Notes: generated by a model from the letters alone, not told the origin. 64,000 nt of DNA from Prosopocoilus inquinatus (GCA_036172665.1 CM069878.1:23983501-24047500); one strand, 5' to 3'; shown: positions 22,074 through 33,249, counted from the first letter of the stretch. Program-made: numbers and translations.

Positions 22074-22280
22074 ATGGGTAACTTAATATCATTATTAATT
22101 CGAGTTCAATTGATCGTCCGTTCAATTGCAAATACAAAGAGACGGAACAGCCATTATATCGAACTGGGCGAACAACTCATTTTACTCTCTGTATCCGCCA
22201 TTGTTCTTATAATTTTCTTTTGTTGTTTAAAAGTACTCCAACACCACCGAATTTCCCCAAAAGAGTATGTCATAGGATAA
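22074..22280 (+). CDS. Small hypothetical membrane protein (68 aa)
   Basis: A complete ATG-to-TAA frame. The N-terminus MGNLISLL matches the N-myristoylation pattern (Gly2, small residue at 6). Residues about 34-56 (QLILLSVSAIVLIIFFCCLK) form one strong transmembrane helix ending in two cysteines, which could be acylated. A basic stretch (TKRR) precedes it. No family is recognised and no splice sites or promoter were identified, so it could be a chance frame. Confidence 0.25.
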   Translation: MGNLISLLIRVQLIVRSIANTKRRNSHYIELGEQLILLSVSAIVLIIFFCCLKVLQHHRISPKEYVIG

Positions 22281-22504
22281 AAGTGAGTGAGTGAGTGCAA
22301 GAAGCCAAAGTAAAAGTCGGCCTAAGAAACCATCAAGTAACTTCCAGTCTTGAAGACATGCTAATGAATGATTGTCAAATTTAATTTAATTTTACAACGC
22401 ACGTTTTAGTTGCATTCAGACCGTTCTTCTTGCATCAAACATTTATTTCCTTCGCTGTATCATTTTCTGCTTGAATGGAATCTTCATTGTGCTTTTTGAA
22501 TATA

Positions 22505-22694
22505 GGGTGATTCAGTATGGTATTCGCGGCCCCATATCTTCTTTATTGTAATAAAAATATATATTAAACACTATATATTTTTAAATGGCTGATAAAACTA
22601 CATTAGATAAGTTACATATATTATGATTACCAAAAGTTATGTCAAAATAAAATGAAGAAGATATAGGACCACGAATACCAAACTGAAACACCCT
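22505..22694. mobile_element. MITE, 190 bases, about 40-base terminal inverted repeats
   Basis: GGGTGATTCAGTATGGTATT begins at 22505, and the minus strand from 22693 reads GGGTGTTTCAGTTTGGTATT. Pairing continues through the ATATCTTCTT motif. TATA occurs just outside both ends (TATA|GGG and CCCTG|TATA), suggesting a TA-type target duplication. Noncoding. Confidence 0.85.
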
Positions 22695-22744
22695 GTATAA
22701 TAAAATTAGTATCATGTGAATAAATTATAGTTTTATAGTTTTCT

Positions 22745-23115
22745 CAGGACTCTCGCAAGACCTAAATAACTAATAAACAAACAGGAGAAAATTGGCCCTA
22801 ACATGGATCCTTGACGGACGCCACTAGAGTAGTGGAAAAATAGTTTCAAATTGCTGCCTGCTGTTGTGGGTTGCGGAAATGTAATTCAATCTTATTCCCA
22901 GCACTTCTAATTTTCAACACATCAAACTGTCATTGACTGCACCAAACGCACGGCTTAAGTTTCAAAAATAGCAGAAATTTTAATCTTTTCGTTTAGTTCG
23001 TTAAGAACAAAATTTCTGGTTTCTGCTATAGCAATAATTGTACCTGAAGCCGTTTTTCGATATGTTATAAATATTACTTTTGTTCTTAAAGAAATCAATA
23101 TTGTAGTGACAATAT
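22745..23115 (-). pseudogene. Decayed LINE reverse-transcriptase fragment
   Basis: Reading the minus strand across frameshifts gives, in order, a ..NGFR.. remnant, AIAETRNFVLNELNEKIKIS, LSRAFGAVNDSLM (family motif DLSKAFDTVNH) and SSGVRQGSMLGPIFSCLFI (family GVPQGSxLGPxLF). These are blocks of a non-LTR reverse transcriptase in the right order and spacing. It is heavily frameshifted, and it belongs to a different, older family than the LINE at 1-5 kb. Confidence 0.7.
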
Positions 23116-25040
23116 AATAAAAGAAATTGTTTATATTAAAACCTACAAAAATGATAAAGAAAGAGGCCTACTGCCTCATTAAATTGTCAAAAATTAATTT
23201 AAGTACTTGTAGGTGAATAAAAAGCCAGTAAAATCTAGCAGAGAAATTTCAAACTTATCAAAAGATCATTGGTAAATGAAAATCCCAAATTTTTTTTTCC
23301 GCAAAGAAAACATGTATAAGGCCAATTTAACTACGTTTTCAATTGCTTGATAAAGGACACACTTAAAATAAGAGAAAGAATGAAATATACCGAAATCGTA
23401 TACCATTCGATAATTTCAGAAAATCCGTGGACACGTTGTATAACATATCTTGTCATTTTTTTAATTTTAATTGTATACGACGCCAACGTTTCAAATTTCA
23501 GTTAAAAGTAGATTAAAAACGTGTGACTGTAACATTTCAGTCTGCCTAGAAAAAAAAGTAATTGAAAAGAAACTGTACGAATGAACAAAAAAATTAAATA
23601 TCTTACCTCCTTGTTTATGCCATCAGAAATATCAAGGTTACTAAAAACCCCCGAGGACTTTCCTCAATTTAACCGCCACCATCAAAACAATTATTTCTCG
23701 TTTTCAATTTAGATCCGAACCGTGTGGCAAACAAAGGCTTCATTTGATACTTTATTATGTCTTAGGTCAGGCAATGGCTTAAAATATGAGAAGATCCGCC
23801 ATCAAGCAACCTGTCTGGCAGTGAAAAATCGAAAATCTTCAAAATGTGTCGGAAAAAAACAACTATTGTGCTTGTTTTTTTTTGCGTCAGCGTTTAAAAT
23901 TAAGTATTTGTTGGTCCGTGCAGTTCTTTTCTAAAGACACCTTGTTATTACAAAATTATAAAGTATATATCATCGGGCGATTCGTAGGTGGACGTAACGT
24001 AAACTTTTAATTAAATCTTTGCGAATCATCCGAAACCTAACGCGTATTTTCAGTTTTGCTTTTTTTTATCTGTTTGAACCTCTCACACGTCTTTGTGCAT
24101 CGAGTTTATTCAACTTGGAATAAGCAAAAAAAATCAACATTACGCCGTTTAATATAATGACAGCTTCGATATGACGAGTACGGCCGGAGTAATTATCTTT
24201 CGGTTAATTTTTTTGCCGTTCAGCATGACGGTGTATAATTTAGGAGGGATCTTTATTTTCCGATACAACAGACGGATCCTGTTCGCTTTCTGTTGTGCTG
24301 TCGATTTTGCAATTCCCTGGCTACTCATGCATTACTAATTCGCGTTATTACTTGGATTATTGGGCAGTGACTGAATGATTTTAATAGCTTTTGCTGCCTA
24401 CTGATATCGTACACTCTGGAAAGCCAGATTCAACTGCCCACTTAAGTGCTTTAATTAAGTTATGAGCAAGGAGCGGATGACCTGAGGTTTTACTTAAGGT
24501 TATTCAAACCGTAATCATTATATTAAAATTATTTTTATGGAATCTTCTAAGTAAATTTATTTTATATTATATATATATTCATTCAACGACTTATAAGGTC
24601 TCGGGCAATGCAAATCGCCTGCATTCGTCATCAAAAACCTCAATTCCGCCGCTCACTGGTTATGAGTTAAGCTAGTTATTTGCTTAACGTCTTGAACGCA
24701 TCCTGAGAAGTGGTAACTTTTTGCTTACAATACTGCACATCACGTGCCTAGGCACATGTTTTGCTTTACAACCAATTATCACAGGTCTATACAAATTTCT
24801 TGCCTGCGATTTGAGTACGTTGTTATTTTAGCTTTAATAATAGTAAAATGAGAAAAAATAACTATTTTCAAAAAAGAAATTGCAGCTATGAGAATTTCAT
24901 TACTAATTTTAAGGAAATATATGACTTCAGTGTCTCAGATAATAAAAAAATAAGGCAGATTTTACTGCATAACATTTTAATTAACTAAATATTAATAATT
25001 ATCACATTAGAAACTTACTCGCGGAAGTTCTCTGTTCTAT
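23116..25040. other. No gene recognised; possible noncoding regulatory stretch
   Basis: No coding region is supported. The part at 24180-24480 is less A+T-rich, lacks any repeat match within the window, and contains several TAAT/ATTA cores, so it is a reasonable place to look for conserved noncoding sequence. The rest is ordinary A+T-rich DNA. Confidence 0.35.
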
Positions 25041-25042
25041 TA

Positions 25043-26180
25043 CATGGGCTGCTGGAAAATTTTCTGGAATCTAGTAGGTCTGAAATTGTTAGCGTTTATC
25101 AACTGTCGTATTTGAAAAATTTGACGTTTTTCACCTATAATTCTATTGACAGTTCCTATCCAAGTGAACTGGTTTTATTTGTACAGCATTTGAGAAAAAG
25201 TAATTTTGTGTAAACATGGAAATCTCGCGTGAATATTTTCGTGCCATGATTTTGTTACGATTTCAAATGTGGTCTATCGCCGAAACAATGCCTCGGCTTC
25301 ATTTGGCTTTTAGAGATGAAGCACCATCAAAGAACAGTGTTTATAATTAGTTTGCCGAATTCCAGCGTGGACGTACCTCTCTCAATGACGAATTTCGTGA
25401 AGGTCGTCCATCAACATCTGTTGTTGCTACTAAGGTAGATGCTTTGCTTGAAATGCTTGAGCGAGATCAACATGTGACATACCGTGAGATTCAAGCATCC
25501 TTACGCATTGACATGAAAGCAATACACCAGATTTTCCTTGATCATTTGAACGTACGAAAGCTTTGCAGTCGTTGGATCCCACACAATTTAACAGAAGCGC
25601 AAAAGCAGGGTCGTATCAAATGGTGCGAAGAAATGCTCAAGAAATTCAATGGAGGTCGTTCAAATTTAGTTTATAACATCGTTACTGGTGACGAAACGTT
25701 GATCTATTTCTACGAGCCAGAAAGTAAACAACAATCTACCGTTTGGGTATTTCAAAATGAACCAAAACCAACAAAAGTTGTCCGTTCAACCAGTGCTGCG
25801 AAGCAAATGATTGCTTGTTTCTTTGGTTTAACTGGACATGTAGCAACAGTGGCTTAAGAGGATCGAGAAACCGTGAATGCTGATTGGTACTACAATTTGT
25901 TTGCCGGAAGTCATCGATTAAATAAGAAGAAACAATCGAAATCGACGAATTATTCTCCATCATGACAACGCCAGTTCTCACTCAGCCCGTCAAACAGTTG
26001 AGTTTTTGTCCAACAAAAATGTTGAATTAATGACTCATTGTCCATATTCACTTGATTTATTATCTAATCTTTAGAGTGGAAAACGTGCTTTATAAATTGG
26101 TTCGAGCATATGCAAAAGTGTATTGACCTGAAAGATGCGTTTTTTCATACTGCTTCCAGAAACTTTTCCAGCAGCCCACG
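25043..26180 (+). mobile_element. Mariner element, copy 2 (internally deleted)
   Basis: Flanked by TA at 25041-25042 and 26181-26182. Left end CATGGGCTGCTGGAAAATTT, right end (minus strand) CGTGGGCTGCTGGAAAAGTT. It is the same family as copies 1 and 3 but about 130-150 bases shorter, through deletions in the 3' part of the transposase. Confidence 0.93.
25216..26125 (+). pseudogene. Mariner transposase, deleted and frameshifted
   Basis: Starts at ATG 25216. Its best frame (25444-25857) carries HVTYREIQASLRIDMKA, SRWIPHNLTEAQKQGR and the first catalytic motif TGDETLIYFYE, where Asp is kept. Further on, HDNASSH survives out of frame near 25962. A deletion near 26070 joins the YSLDLL remnant directly to the LEWKTCF-like segment, removing the third catalytic Asp. 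There are also stops (for example at 25350, TAG for Trp, and 25856) and small indels. Non-functional. Confidence 0.9.
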
Positions 26181-26629
26181 TATTCCCCACGAGTCTCTAA
26201 CTTTAGTGAATTCATCACATATACCGAAACGGTCGCGAATTTGCTTGTAAACAAAAAATGTGCTTTTACTTAATTGATTGTAAATATTAAAACAATGTTA
26301 GATTCTTGGAATTGCACATTAGTACATGTTAACCGGAAAGAGGCAAGTCCAAATAATTGTTGCCTTTTTCAAAGACGCCAAAGAACATTAGCTAGAATCG
26401 TAAATTCGATCCGAGGGTAATTACGCCACTTGAAGTAGACACTTAGAATTTCGCTTTTGTATTGGTTTTAAGTTCGTACGAATTCGTTACGCTTAATTGT
26501 CAAGACATGTTATCTTTAGAAAAATATCATATTACATGCAGCAAAGGGAAAATTTGCTTTGTATAGTTTTTAAAATTTAGAGAGAGGAAACAGTAAGGGC
26601 TGACGTTGGGAGGGTTTTGATATATTAAT

Positions 26630-27917
26630 GGCCGGTTTCGCAAAGCTTCGTTAAATATTTAAGTTCCGATTAACTCTGTAACGAATGATTAAACGGGAAA
26701 ACAACTGCATTTAACGATGATTAAATTAACGATGATTACTAAACGGCTTGCTCTGTAATCGGTCGTCAAATAATCTAAATGCTCCGTTAAGTGTTTCACA
26801 AAGCTCGGTTAACAGATAACGCTTCGTTTACTTCTGTCTAATCAGGCGTTAGATTAATCTATAGAATTCCAGCGATTAAAAAATAACGAGTAAATTTTCC
26901 ATAGTTATTATAAAGCTTTTTTGATATAAATATTCCACACATATATCTAAAAAATAATTATAATTTTATTTAAAAATGTAACGTACCTTAAATTCGAAAA
27001 ATAATCACATTTCTGTACTTTTTACTGACTTGGTTTATTAATTCATTTTTACGACACTATTTCGGAAATTATTTTCAGCAACAAACAATTCAAAATTATT
27101 TCAAAATGTCTGCAACCTCACTTTCTTCTCTGACGATAAAGAAATGCCTCCTTAAGTTAGGATTCATTTTATAAGAGACAGAAATAATCCTTTTAATGAT
27201 TTGAATGATAATGAATTTAACGTTTGGCTTTTCCAAAGGAGTTATGGAACTCTTTGGTCCCACACTAGAACCTGCAACAAGCAAAAATAAATTTATTTTA
27301 TGGTACAAATCAGTTGCTGATAAACTTACTGAAATATTTCAACAGCTGATTCCTGATACTTTCAGAAACCATCGATACGTAGAATAATTCATCGTGTCAC
27401 TCATCTTATTGCAAAGTAAAGCAAACACTTAATTAAATTGCCAATAGAAGAAGCTCCACAAGTTAACATTAGGCTTTTCTCATGTCATTGGCACCGCAGA
27501 TTATAGCCCATGTTAAAATTATTTCACCTGGTGGTAATCCTGCTAAGCTGCACCACAACAAAAAATGTGTCTTGTCTACGTTCAAGAAATTCAACTGCAC
27601 TAAAGTTTCCTTCCTCCCTTTCTTTTTCCTTTTTCATTTTTAAAAAACATTAACTGCACTAATGCGAAGAATTTAAGATGTATTTATTTATTTTGAGTTT
27701 CTAACCTCACATTACCTGACTGCAGGCCTAACGCCATGCCGGACAGTTTACTTTAAAGCGGTGTGAAAGTGGCAATTTTTCGATGTTGCCAAACGTAAAC
27801 TCCAATTAGTTAATCAGAGATTAACATAACAGTTTTTTGTTTTGTGAAACAGCATCAAATTTTTAACACTGGTTAAACGGTTGATTAGTTAATCAACGCT
27901 TAAACAAAGCCCCGCCC
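26630..27917 (+). mobile_element. PIF/Harbinger-type DNA transposon relic
   Basis: Degenerate inverted ends: GGCCGGTTTCGCAAAGCTTC at 26630, and GGGCGGGGCTTTGTTTAAGC on the minus strand from 27917. A further AAAGCTCGGTTAA motif occurs inside at 26795. Subterminal DNA on both sides is rich in GTTAATC/GATTAAC blocks. The interior carries a Harbinger-like transposase remnant. The 3-base target duplication usual for the superfamily could be TAA/TTA here but is not certain. Confidence 0.65.
27110..27600 (+). pseudogene. Harbinger transposase remnant
   Basis: Plus-strand blocks in three frames line up in the order expected for the DDE nuclease of PIF/Harbinger elements: NNPFNDLNDNEF; FSKGVMELFGPTLEPATSKN; RIIHRVTHLIAK; LIKLPIEEAPQVNIRL; VIGTADYSPC (family VIGAIDxTH, holding the second catalytic Asp) followed by VKII.PGGN.AKL.HNKKC. 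The His after the catalytic Asp motif and the whole C-terminal third are missing. There are at least four frameshifts or stops, so this is an old, non-functional copy. Confidence 0.7.
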
Positions 27918-28691
27918 TAAGAGTTTTAAAATTTCGAATAGTGAGGGGACCACCAACCGATACATAGTTGTCAACTTAATGGGGGGGGGGTATCTAATTT
28001 ATGAATACATGAAAGAACATCCTGAAAACGCGTTAAATGTAATTAAGACATCCTGGAAACACATTAAATGTAATTAAAGCAACGCCTGTTGGTCCAAGTA
28101 GTTTTAAAAATTTCTTTCGGAGCAAGGAGAAGGGGGGGAGGGTGGAATTTTGGCGTCAGGGTTGGAAAAAAAACCACAAAGCTTATGGACGTTTAAGCGA
28201 CCAGTTGAATCCTTTGAATTCTACTTAACTATTTTTTCTTGTAAGTGTTTGGCAAGGGTTCTTTGATTTTTCTCTTGTATTCATCATTAAATCATTTTAT
28301 TTGGATACTTTTAAAATACGGTGTGTTAAAAGAAAGACAATTAAATAAACAAAATCCGAATGCTTCCGGTTTCGCGCAGCCGGTGATTTAAAAAAAAATG
28401 TGTGCGTGTGTGTATTGCGCAACACGGGATAGGTAATTTGCATTAATTTGTATTTCTTTTTCACATGCTTGATGGGATAAATTAGTTTGAAAATTATTTC
28501 AATTTACGCATAAATGTGTGACTAAGGGACTCGTAAATTTCAGTAATTTTGTGTCTCAGTATTTGCATTTGCATTTGAGTTTAATTTGAATTACATTAAT
28601 TGTATTCACTTTAATTAAATTTCTGGTTATTTGTTGCATAAATTATTAGATTGGTTGATTGGCGAATAACTGTATTTTAGTGCGCACCATT
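27918..28691. other. No gene recognised; G-run and GT-rich microsatellite
   Basis: A run of ten G lies at 27981-27990 and a GTGTGCGTGTGTGT tract near 28400. 28540-28690 contains ATTTGCAT and several TAAT/ATTA sites immediately upstream of the candidate exon at 28692. Confidence 0.4.
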
Positions 28692-28812
28692 CAGTTCGTC
28701 GGATTGCGCGTTCTGCGACTCAATCAACCAGCGCTAATAAACTATACTGTTGAAGCTAGTGGAAAATTCAAATATCTACAGTGTATTTTTGGAAAATAGT
28801 AGATATTCTCTG
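28692..28812 (+). other. Candidate noncoding first exon
   Basis: The motif CATTCAGTTCG places an arthropod initiator (TCAGT) with +1 near 28692. The next 120 bases are richer in G+C (GTCGGATTGCGCGTTCTGCG) and end at a consensus donor, CTG|GTAAGTT, at 28813. There is no TATA box and no ATG-initiated frame of note, so it would be a 5' UTR exon of a plus-strand gene whose coding exons lie further right. No downstream exon was identified. Confidence 0.3.
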
Positions 28813-29256
28813 GTAAGTTGAGATAACAAATGTTATATTTCGATTTGTTCAAGGAATTTTCCAAACTGCGCCACTGTTCCAACGCAAATTTATATCTGCC
28901 GACGAAACCAAGTGCGATAAGCACGATTTAATTCCAGAAATCAAGGCCAATTTATTTCTCGTCAGGAATTTCGTAAGACCCGAGGCCGATCAGATTAAAC
29001 CAATAGTTACCAATAGCTCACCTCCTTGACTGAGCTTCTCTCACACGCTGTGTGTGGACCGAAGTGTGGTTTTTGGATCAGAGATTTGCAAGTGAATTTG
29101 ACGCATTTGTCGAGCGACTGAAAGGCCAAAACCGCACGCGCGGAGTGCCAATAAAACAGTCAAGGGGGCCCTTACGCAAACAATAGGTAGATAGGATTAT
29201 GCGACGGAAACGATATAGGGTGAATAAAAAGGTATACCACTGGTACCATACCCGTA

Positions 29257-29345
29257 AGGTACTTGGACGTAGTAGACAAAGATCCTTACCAAGTAACCTA
29301 AGGTACTTGGACGTAGTAGAAAGAGATTCTTGCTGAGTGACCTAA
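29257..29345 (+). repeat. Two-copy tandem repeat, unit about 44 bases
   Basis: TAAGGTACTTGGACGTAGTA is repeated in tandem (first copy near 29256, second near 29300), each followed by a related AGAxxCTTxCxxAGTxACC tail. Noncoding, local duplication. Confidence 0.8.
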
Positions 29346-30094
29346 CAGAGTTAGGGTTTCCCATCACCTCCTCAAGAGACAAGGAGTCCCTGAAAAACTA
29401 ATGGCGATTGCTATACATTGTCTTGCAAATTAATCGCTAGAGATGGCATTTTTAATCACATACAATACCAATCTCAATTGAACATTAATTAATTGTTAAC
29501 TTAATTGAGGAACAAAGTTCCTACCACAACTATTTGGTTGTGTGGCGTAACGCCATCAGCTATAATGACGATATTCGAAAATGAAATCCGTTAAGCGAAG
29601 TTTACTGTACTTCTTGTCGCCGTTATTCATTTTTTCTCTGTATTAGTACATAGATTACGCTCATTTTGTCAGATCCATCAGTAGCTGGTAAACGAAGTTT
29701 TTCCCCTTCGTTTTAATAAATAGTTTAATTAAATTTAACATTTCGCATTTTTATTCATACCTAATTAGTTCCTTAATTCTTTCGATTTTATAAGCAGTCA
29801 CACCAAAATCAGAATTCAGTTACTGCAACAAAATATTGTTCAGGGATTATTAGACGATCACGACAATACGCACTGTATAAGTTGGGATTTTCTGGAAGAT
29901 TGCAGAAACGAGTAGCAGGTAGAGTAATTTGTAGGTTAGATGCTAGAGCATCCCCTTAGCGCCGCCGGGCAATAACCCTTAGGTAGAATAGACCTAGACT
30001 TGATGTAATAAAACTTTTGTAACCTTTTGGGAACTCCCAGAAATAGCCTTTCGGTTTACGCATTGATTTGGTTACAAATTCAGAAAATTTAGAA
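29346..30094. other. No gene recognised
   Basis: A+T-rich DNA without supported features. Confidence 0.4.
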
Positions 30095-30455
30095 AAATTT
30101 TGTGCAAATCGTTTTTGATTGCAGTGAAAACCTCGAGCAGCCTCTGTACAGCTGTTTCAGTCCTGCTTGGGGCTTCTTCAGCAGAGACGTAGCTCGACAT
30201 TCCCACTGCAAACAAAAACAACTTGTCCAATTTATTCGCAATTGCGATGTAAGAGTGATGAACAGATAAAATAGCGACATCTTACGATCACTTTTTGACC
30301 TGACATTGCAATAGGATGGACAAATTGCTTCGACAGCCAGCATGGCCGCCTTGCATGGGGGACTTATTAGGAGCAAATCCCGCTTCAATTTGTCTATCCT
30401 ATTGCAATGTCAGGTCAAAAGGCGTTCGTAAGATGTCGCTATTTTATCTGTAATT
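30095..30455 (-). repeat. Second copy of the hammerhead-like repeat, with a palindromic extension
   Basis: 30105-30200 reads, on the minus strand, CTGAAGAAGCCCCAAGCAGG and then CTGAAACAGCTGTACAG, matching the repeat at 14998-15170. Here the hammerhead CTGATGA is CTGAAGA. Rightward, 30256-30325 (ACAGATAAAATAGCGACATC, TTTTTGACCTGACATTGCAA) recurs inverted at 30388-30452 around a 60-base loop, so a 360-base segment can fold back. No protein is encoded. Confidence 0.7.
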
Positions 30456-31612
30456 TTATTGTATATATTATCGAGTCAAGGAAAACTAACTTTTTAAGTA
30501 ATTATATTGTACCCTTGACTCTCTTTAAATTTTTAATGAAAAAAAGCAAATTGAATATTCCCCAAATTTATTACAAAATGTACAAGGGAACTGAGATGAT
30601 AGATGACAGTGATAATTGTGAATAACGTCGAAAGTACGAAACACATATTCAAATGGATGTGTTCATATCTAAACTTCGAGCATAAGCGCTCGGCAGGTGT
30701 AATTCGGCCTTTACACGTAGTGTCTATCCAATGAGTTTTTTGTCATAAATATTTTACATTCAGTAAAAACTTACTTAACAGAAAGTATTTGCTACACCTT
30801 CCAATTTATCATACTCAAAGACTGTATCTTTTAATTAGAATGTTATTTTTCAAAGTATTTATAGATTTTTCTTTGCATAACAGTGTCAGTGCCAAATTTC
30901 ACGGTTTTCTTAAAAAAACGTGTTACACAACAGCAAAATCTAGAAATTATCCTGTTAGACCTGAATTGAGCAATGTGTCTTTTCACGTGTGGAAATGGCA
31001 TTTGCGTAAATCATCATAATTATAGTGGTACACAAGAAATGATACTTATAGATGCAAAAAAGTGAAATTTAATATTCGTAATCCAAACAATAATAGAAAG
31101 CAATTTGTATGGTAATATTTGATGATGCGTGGTTTTTTTGCTGTGCTTATTAATTTTTATAAAATGTGCCGCACATTATGCAAACTATTATAAATTAGCT
31201 CGGAAATAATTACTTATATATATGTAGGTGTGTGTAATTAAGAATTATAACGAAATAAAGTTTACAGAACGTACGTCTAGAATATCGGTAAAACAACTAA
31301 ACCTTCAAAATTTAATTTTAAAAATTTCTTAAGATTCAGAGCCAATCTATAGTACAGATCGTGTGTTTGTTCTATTTCCATTCTTTACGCGTTCTTTTAC
31401 TGTAAAAGTAATTAAACCTTTGACAATGTGTAACGGTATTCTTATAGCGTTGGTAAGACCCCTGATGTTGATATTGTAGGCGTTTATATTAATTGGAGCA
31501 GTACATGGATCGGGGTAGAAAAATAGAATGCATTTAATGCAAGTAAGAGTGAAAGAATAGATTAACCGGTATACAGGCTATCCGTTTTTCGAGTGTCACT
31601 GGGGATCTCGCT
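30456..31612. other. No gene recognised
   Basis: A plus-strand open stretch at 30789-31019 has no recognisable motif. The remainder is A+T-rich with no repeat found. Confidence 0.4.
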
Positions 31613-32980
31613 TATCTTAAGAGATACAAAGTTGGTTAAATTAAGGCAAAATTGCGCATTTTCGTGCTGAATAATAATCTGAAAAGAAATATGAAATATC
31701 TTCAATGGTTTTGAAAATATCGCAAAAAAATAAAAATTTCTGATTTTCGTTTTTGATTTCTTCAAGACATTATTCAAAAACTGTTTTATGAGGAATTCGA
31801 ATATTTCAATAATTTTTAAGACGGCGGAGAAAAACCGGACAACTTCACTGTTTCTTATGGACAAGGCATTTTGGATTTTAACATTTTGAGATTACGTTTT
31901 TTTTCTCTTTACAACGACACATGGTGGTCCAATAGCACATTTTTGCCAAAAATCCACTTCATTTCTTGCAAAGAGTGCTTCGGAAAAACAAAACGTTCTT
32001 TTATTATTAATAAAAGTTTGACAGTTTGGACCTATGTCAAGTCTTGTCATTTACGTTTGTGCTAAACTAATTGTACTAGAGATTTCTAACCAAGAGACAT
32101 TATGCAGACACTTTTTTATTGAGAATTCGATTATGGCATCCCCAAAATACATAATAAGAATAGATAATAACGGCTAATTCAGCTGGGCTGCAACTTCTCT
32201 TGAGGAGACAGACGGATTTTGTGTTTATAATCATGAAAAATTTTTACCTCTTCCAAAATTTACTGCTCATATTCATTGGGCCATATTTTCGTCTACTTGC
32301 TCTAAACGAACCATATTCGCCCAAGCAAAGAAAAATACCTCAAACCAGGTTGTTGCCGCTCTGAATAACTCAAATATTTTGCCGCAGTCATGAGGGTATT
32401 TGGATGCGAAGTGTAGTAAAGTTGTATCATATCTCTTTGTTCTTCACTTGAAAAGGGCATTTTCGCGATAAAGCTTGCGCAAATATAAATGACAAAACTT
32501 GACATAGGATCAAACTGTCAAACTTTTGTTCACAATAAAAGAACGTTTTGTTTTTCCGAAGCAATCTTCGCAAAAAAATGAAAAATAGGATTTTTGAAAA
32601 AATGTGATATTGGACCACCACGTGTGATACATCGTTGTAAAGAGAAAAAAAAACGTAATCTCAAAATGTTAAAATCCAAAATGGTATCAATAAGAAAAAA
32701 ATGAAGTTGCCAGGTGTTTCTCCGCCATCTTGAAAATTATTGAAAGGGAATGCCATATTCGAATTCTTTATAAAAAAAAGTGTCTGAATAATGTCGTAGT
32801 TACAAATGCCTAGTACGATTAGTTTATGGCGAAAAAATTAAAAACGAAAATCAGAAAATTCTGCTCTTTGCGAAATTTTCAAAACCATTGAAGATATTTC
32901 AAATTTCTTTTCAGATTATTATTCAGCGCGAAAATGCGCAATTTTGCCTTAATTTAACCAACTTTGTATCTCTTAAGATA
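31613..32980. mobile_element. Foldback element with arms of about 450 bases
   Basis: TATCTTAAGAGATACAAAGT starts at 31613 and its exact complement ends at 32980. The arms stay alignable through GCAAAATTGCGCATTTTCG, ATGAAATATCTTCAATGG, TTTTAACATTTTGAGATTACG, AACAAAACGTTCTTTTATT and GTCAAGTCTTGTCATTTA, i.e. to about 32060 on the left and 32470 on the right, with one larger indel. The unique centre carries a fragment resembling a Tc1/mariner-type N-terminus. This layout (long arms, single-copy centre) is that of a foldback-type DNA element. Confidence 0.85.
32290..32475 (-). pseudogene. Helix-turn-helix fragment of a Tc1-like transposase
   Basis: Minus-strand peptide KMPFSSEEQRDMIQLYYTSH followed by LMTAAKYLSYSERQ resembles the first DNA-binding module of insect Tc1/mariner-like transposases (start-proximal FTxEEYADMIxVYG-type block, then a YRxRFPxR-type block). 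Only this module is present, with no catalytic part, and it sits in the loop of the foldback element. Identity is tentative. Confidence 0.35.
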
Positions 32981-32985
32981 CAATA

Positions 32986-33126
32986 ATCAATTATCGTAAA
33001 AATAAAATCGTTTATAAAAATCAGAAACAAAATAGGTCCAAGATGTGAGCTTTGGGGAGCCTTGGTGAGCAATATTTCAACTACTTTTTGAATTCTATTG
33101 TTAAGGTAAGATTTGATCCAAGACAA
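32986..33126 (-). pseudogene. LINE reverse-transcriptase fragment
   Basis: Minus-strand frame WIKSYLNNRIQKVVEILLTK, then APQSSHLGPILFLIFINDFI, matches the block before the catalytic YADD in non-LTR reverse transcriptases (family SYLxxRxQ...GVPQGSxLGPxLFLIFINDL). The Gly/Val of GVPQG is replaced and the catalytic motif itself is absent. The foldback element at 31613-32980 abuts it on the downstream side and may have cut it off. Confidence 0.75.
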
Positions 33127-33249
33127 AAAAAAACAGAAACGCCGTAGTGGTATAACTTATCGATCAGTATATTGTTTGACTTTGACAAAATTTGTACAAA
33201 CTATGTCTAGTTGCTTTTAGAGACCCTCTAGATGGATTCTGGCAGAATC

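Noticed and set aside
25736..25981. An 81-codon minus-strand frame
   Set aside because: It is antisense to the mariner transposase of copy 2.
27981..27990. Run of ten G as a possible G-quadruplex
   Set aside because: A single G run is not enough for an intramolecular quadruplex and no further G runs are spaced nearby.
30089..30388. A 99-codon minus-strand frame (also 40004-40204 and 14937-15146)
   Set aside because: All three run through the same noncoding interspersed repeat, but in different contexts and with different stops.
31562..31864. A 100-codon minus-strand frame
   Set aside because: It lies across the edge and arm of the foldback element, and the same DNA recurs inverted at 32.7-32.98 kb. 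No protein motif.
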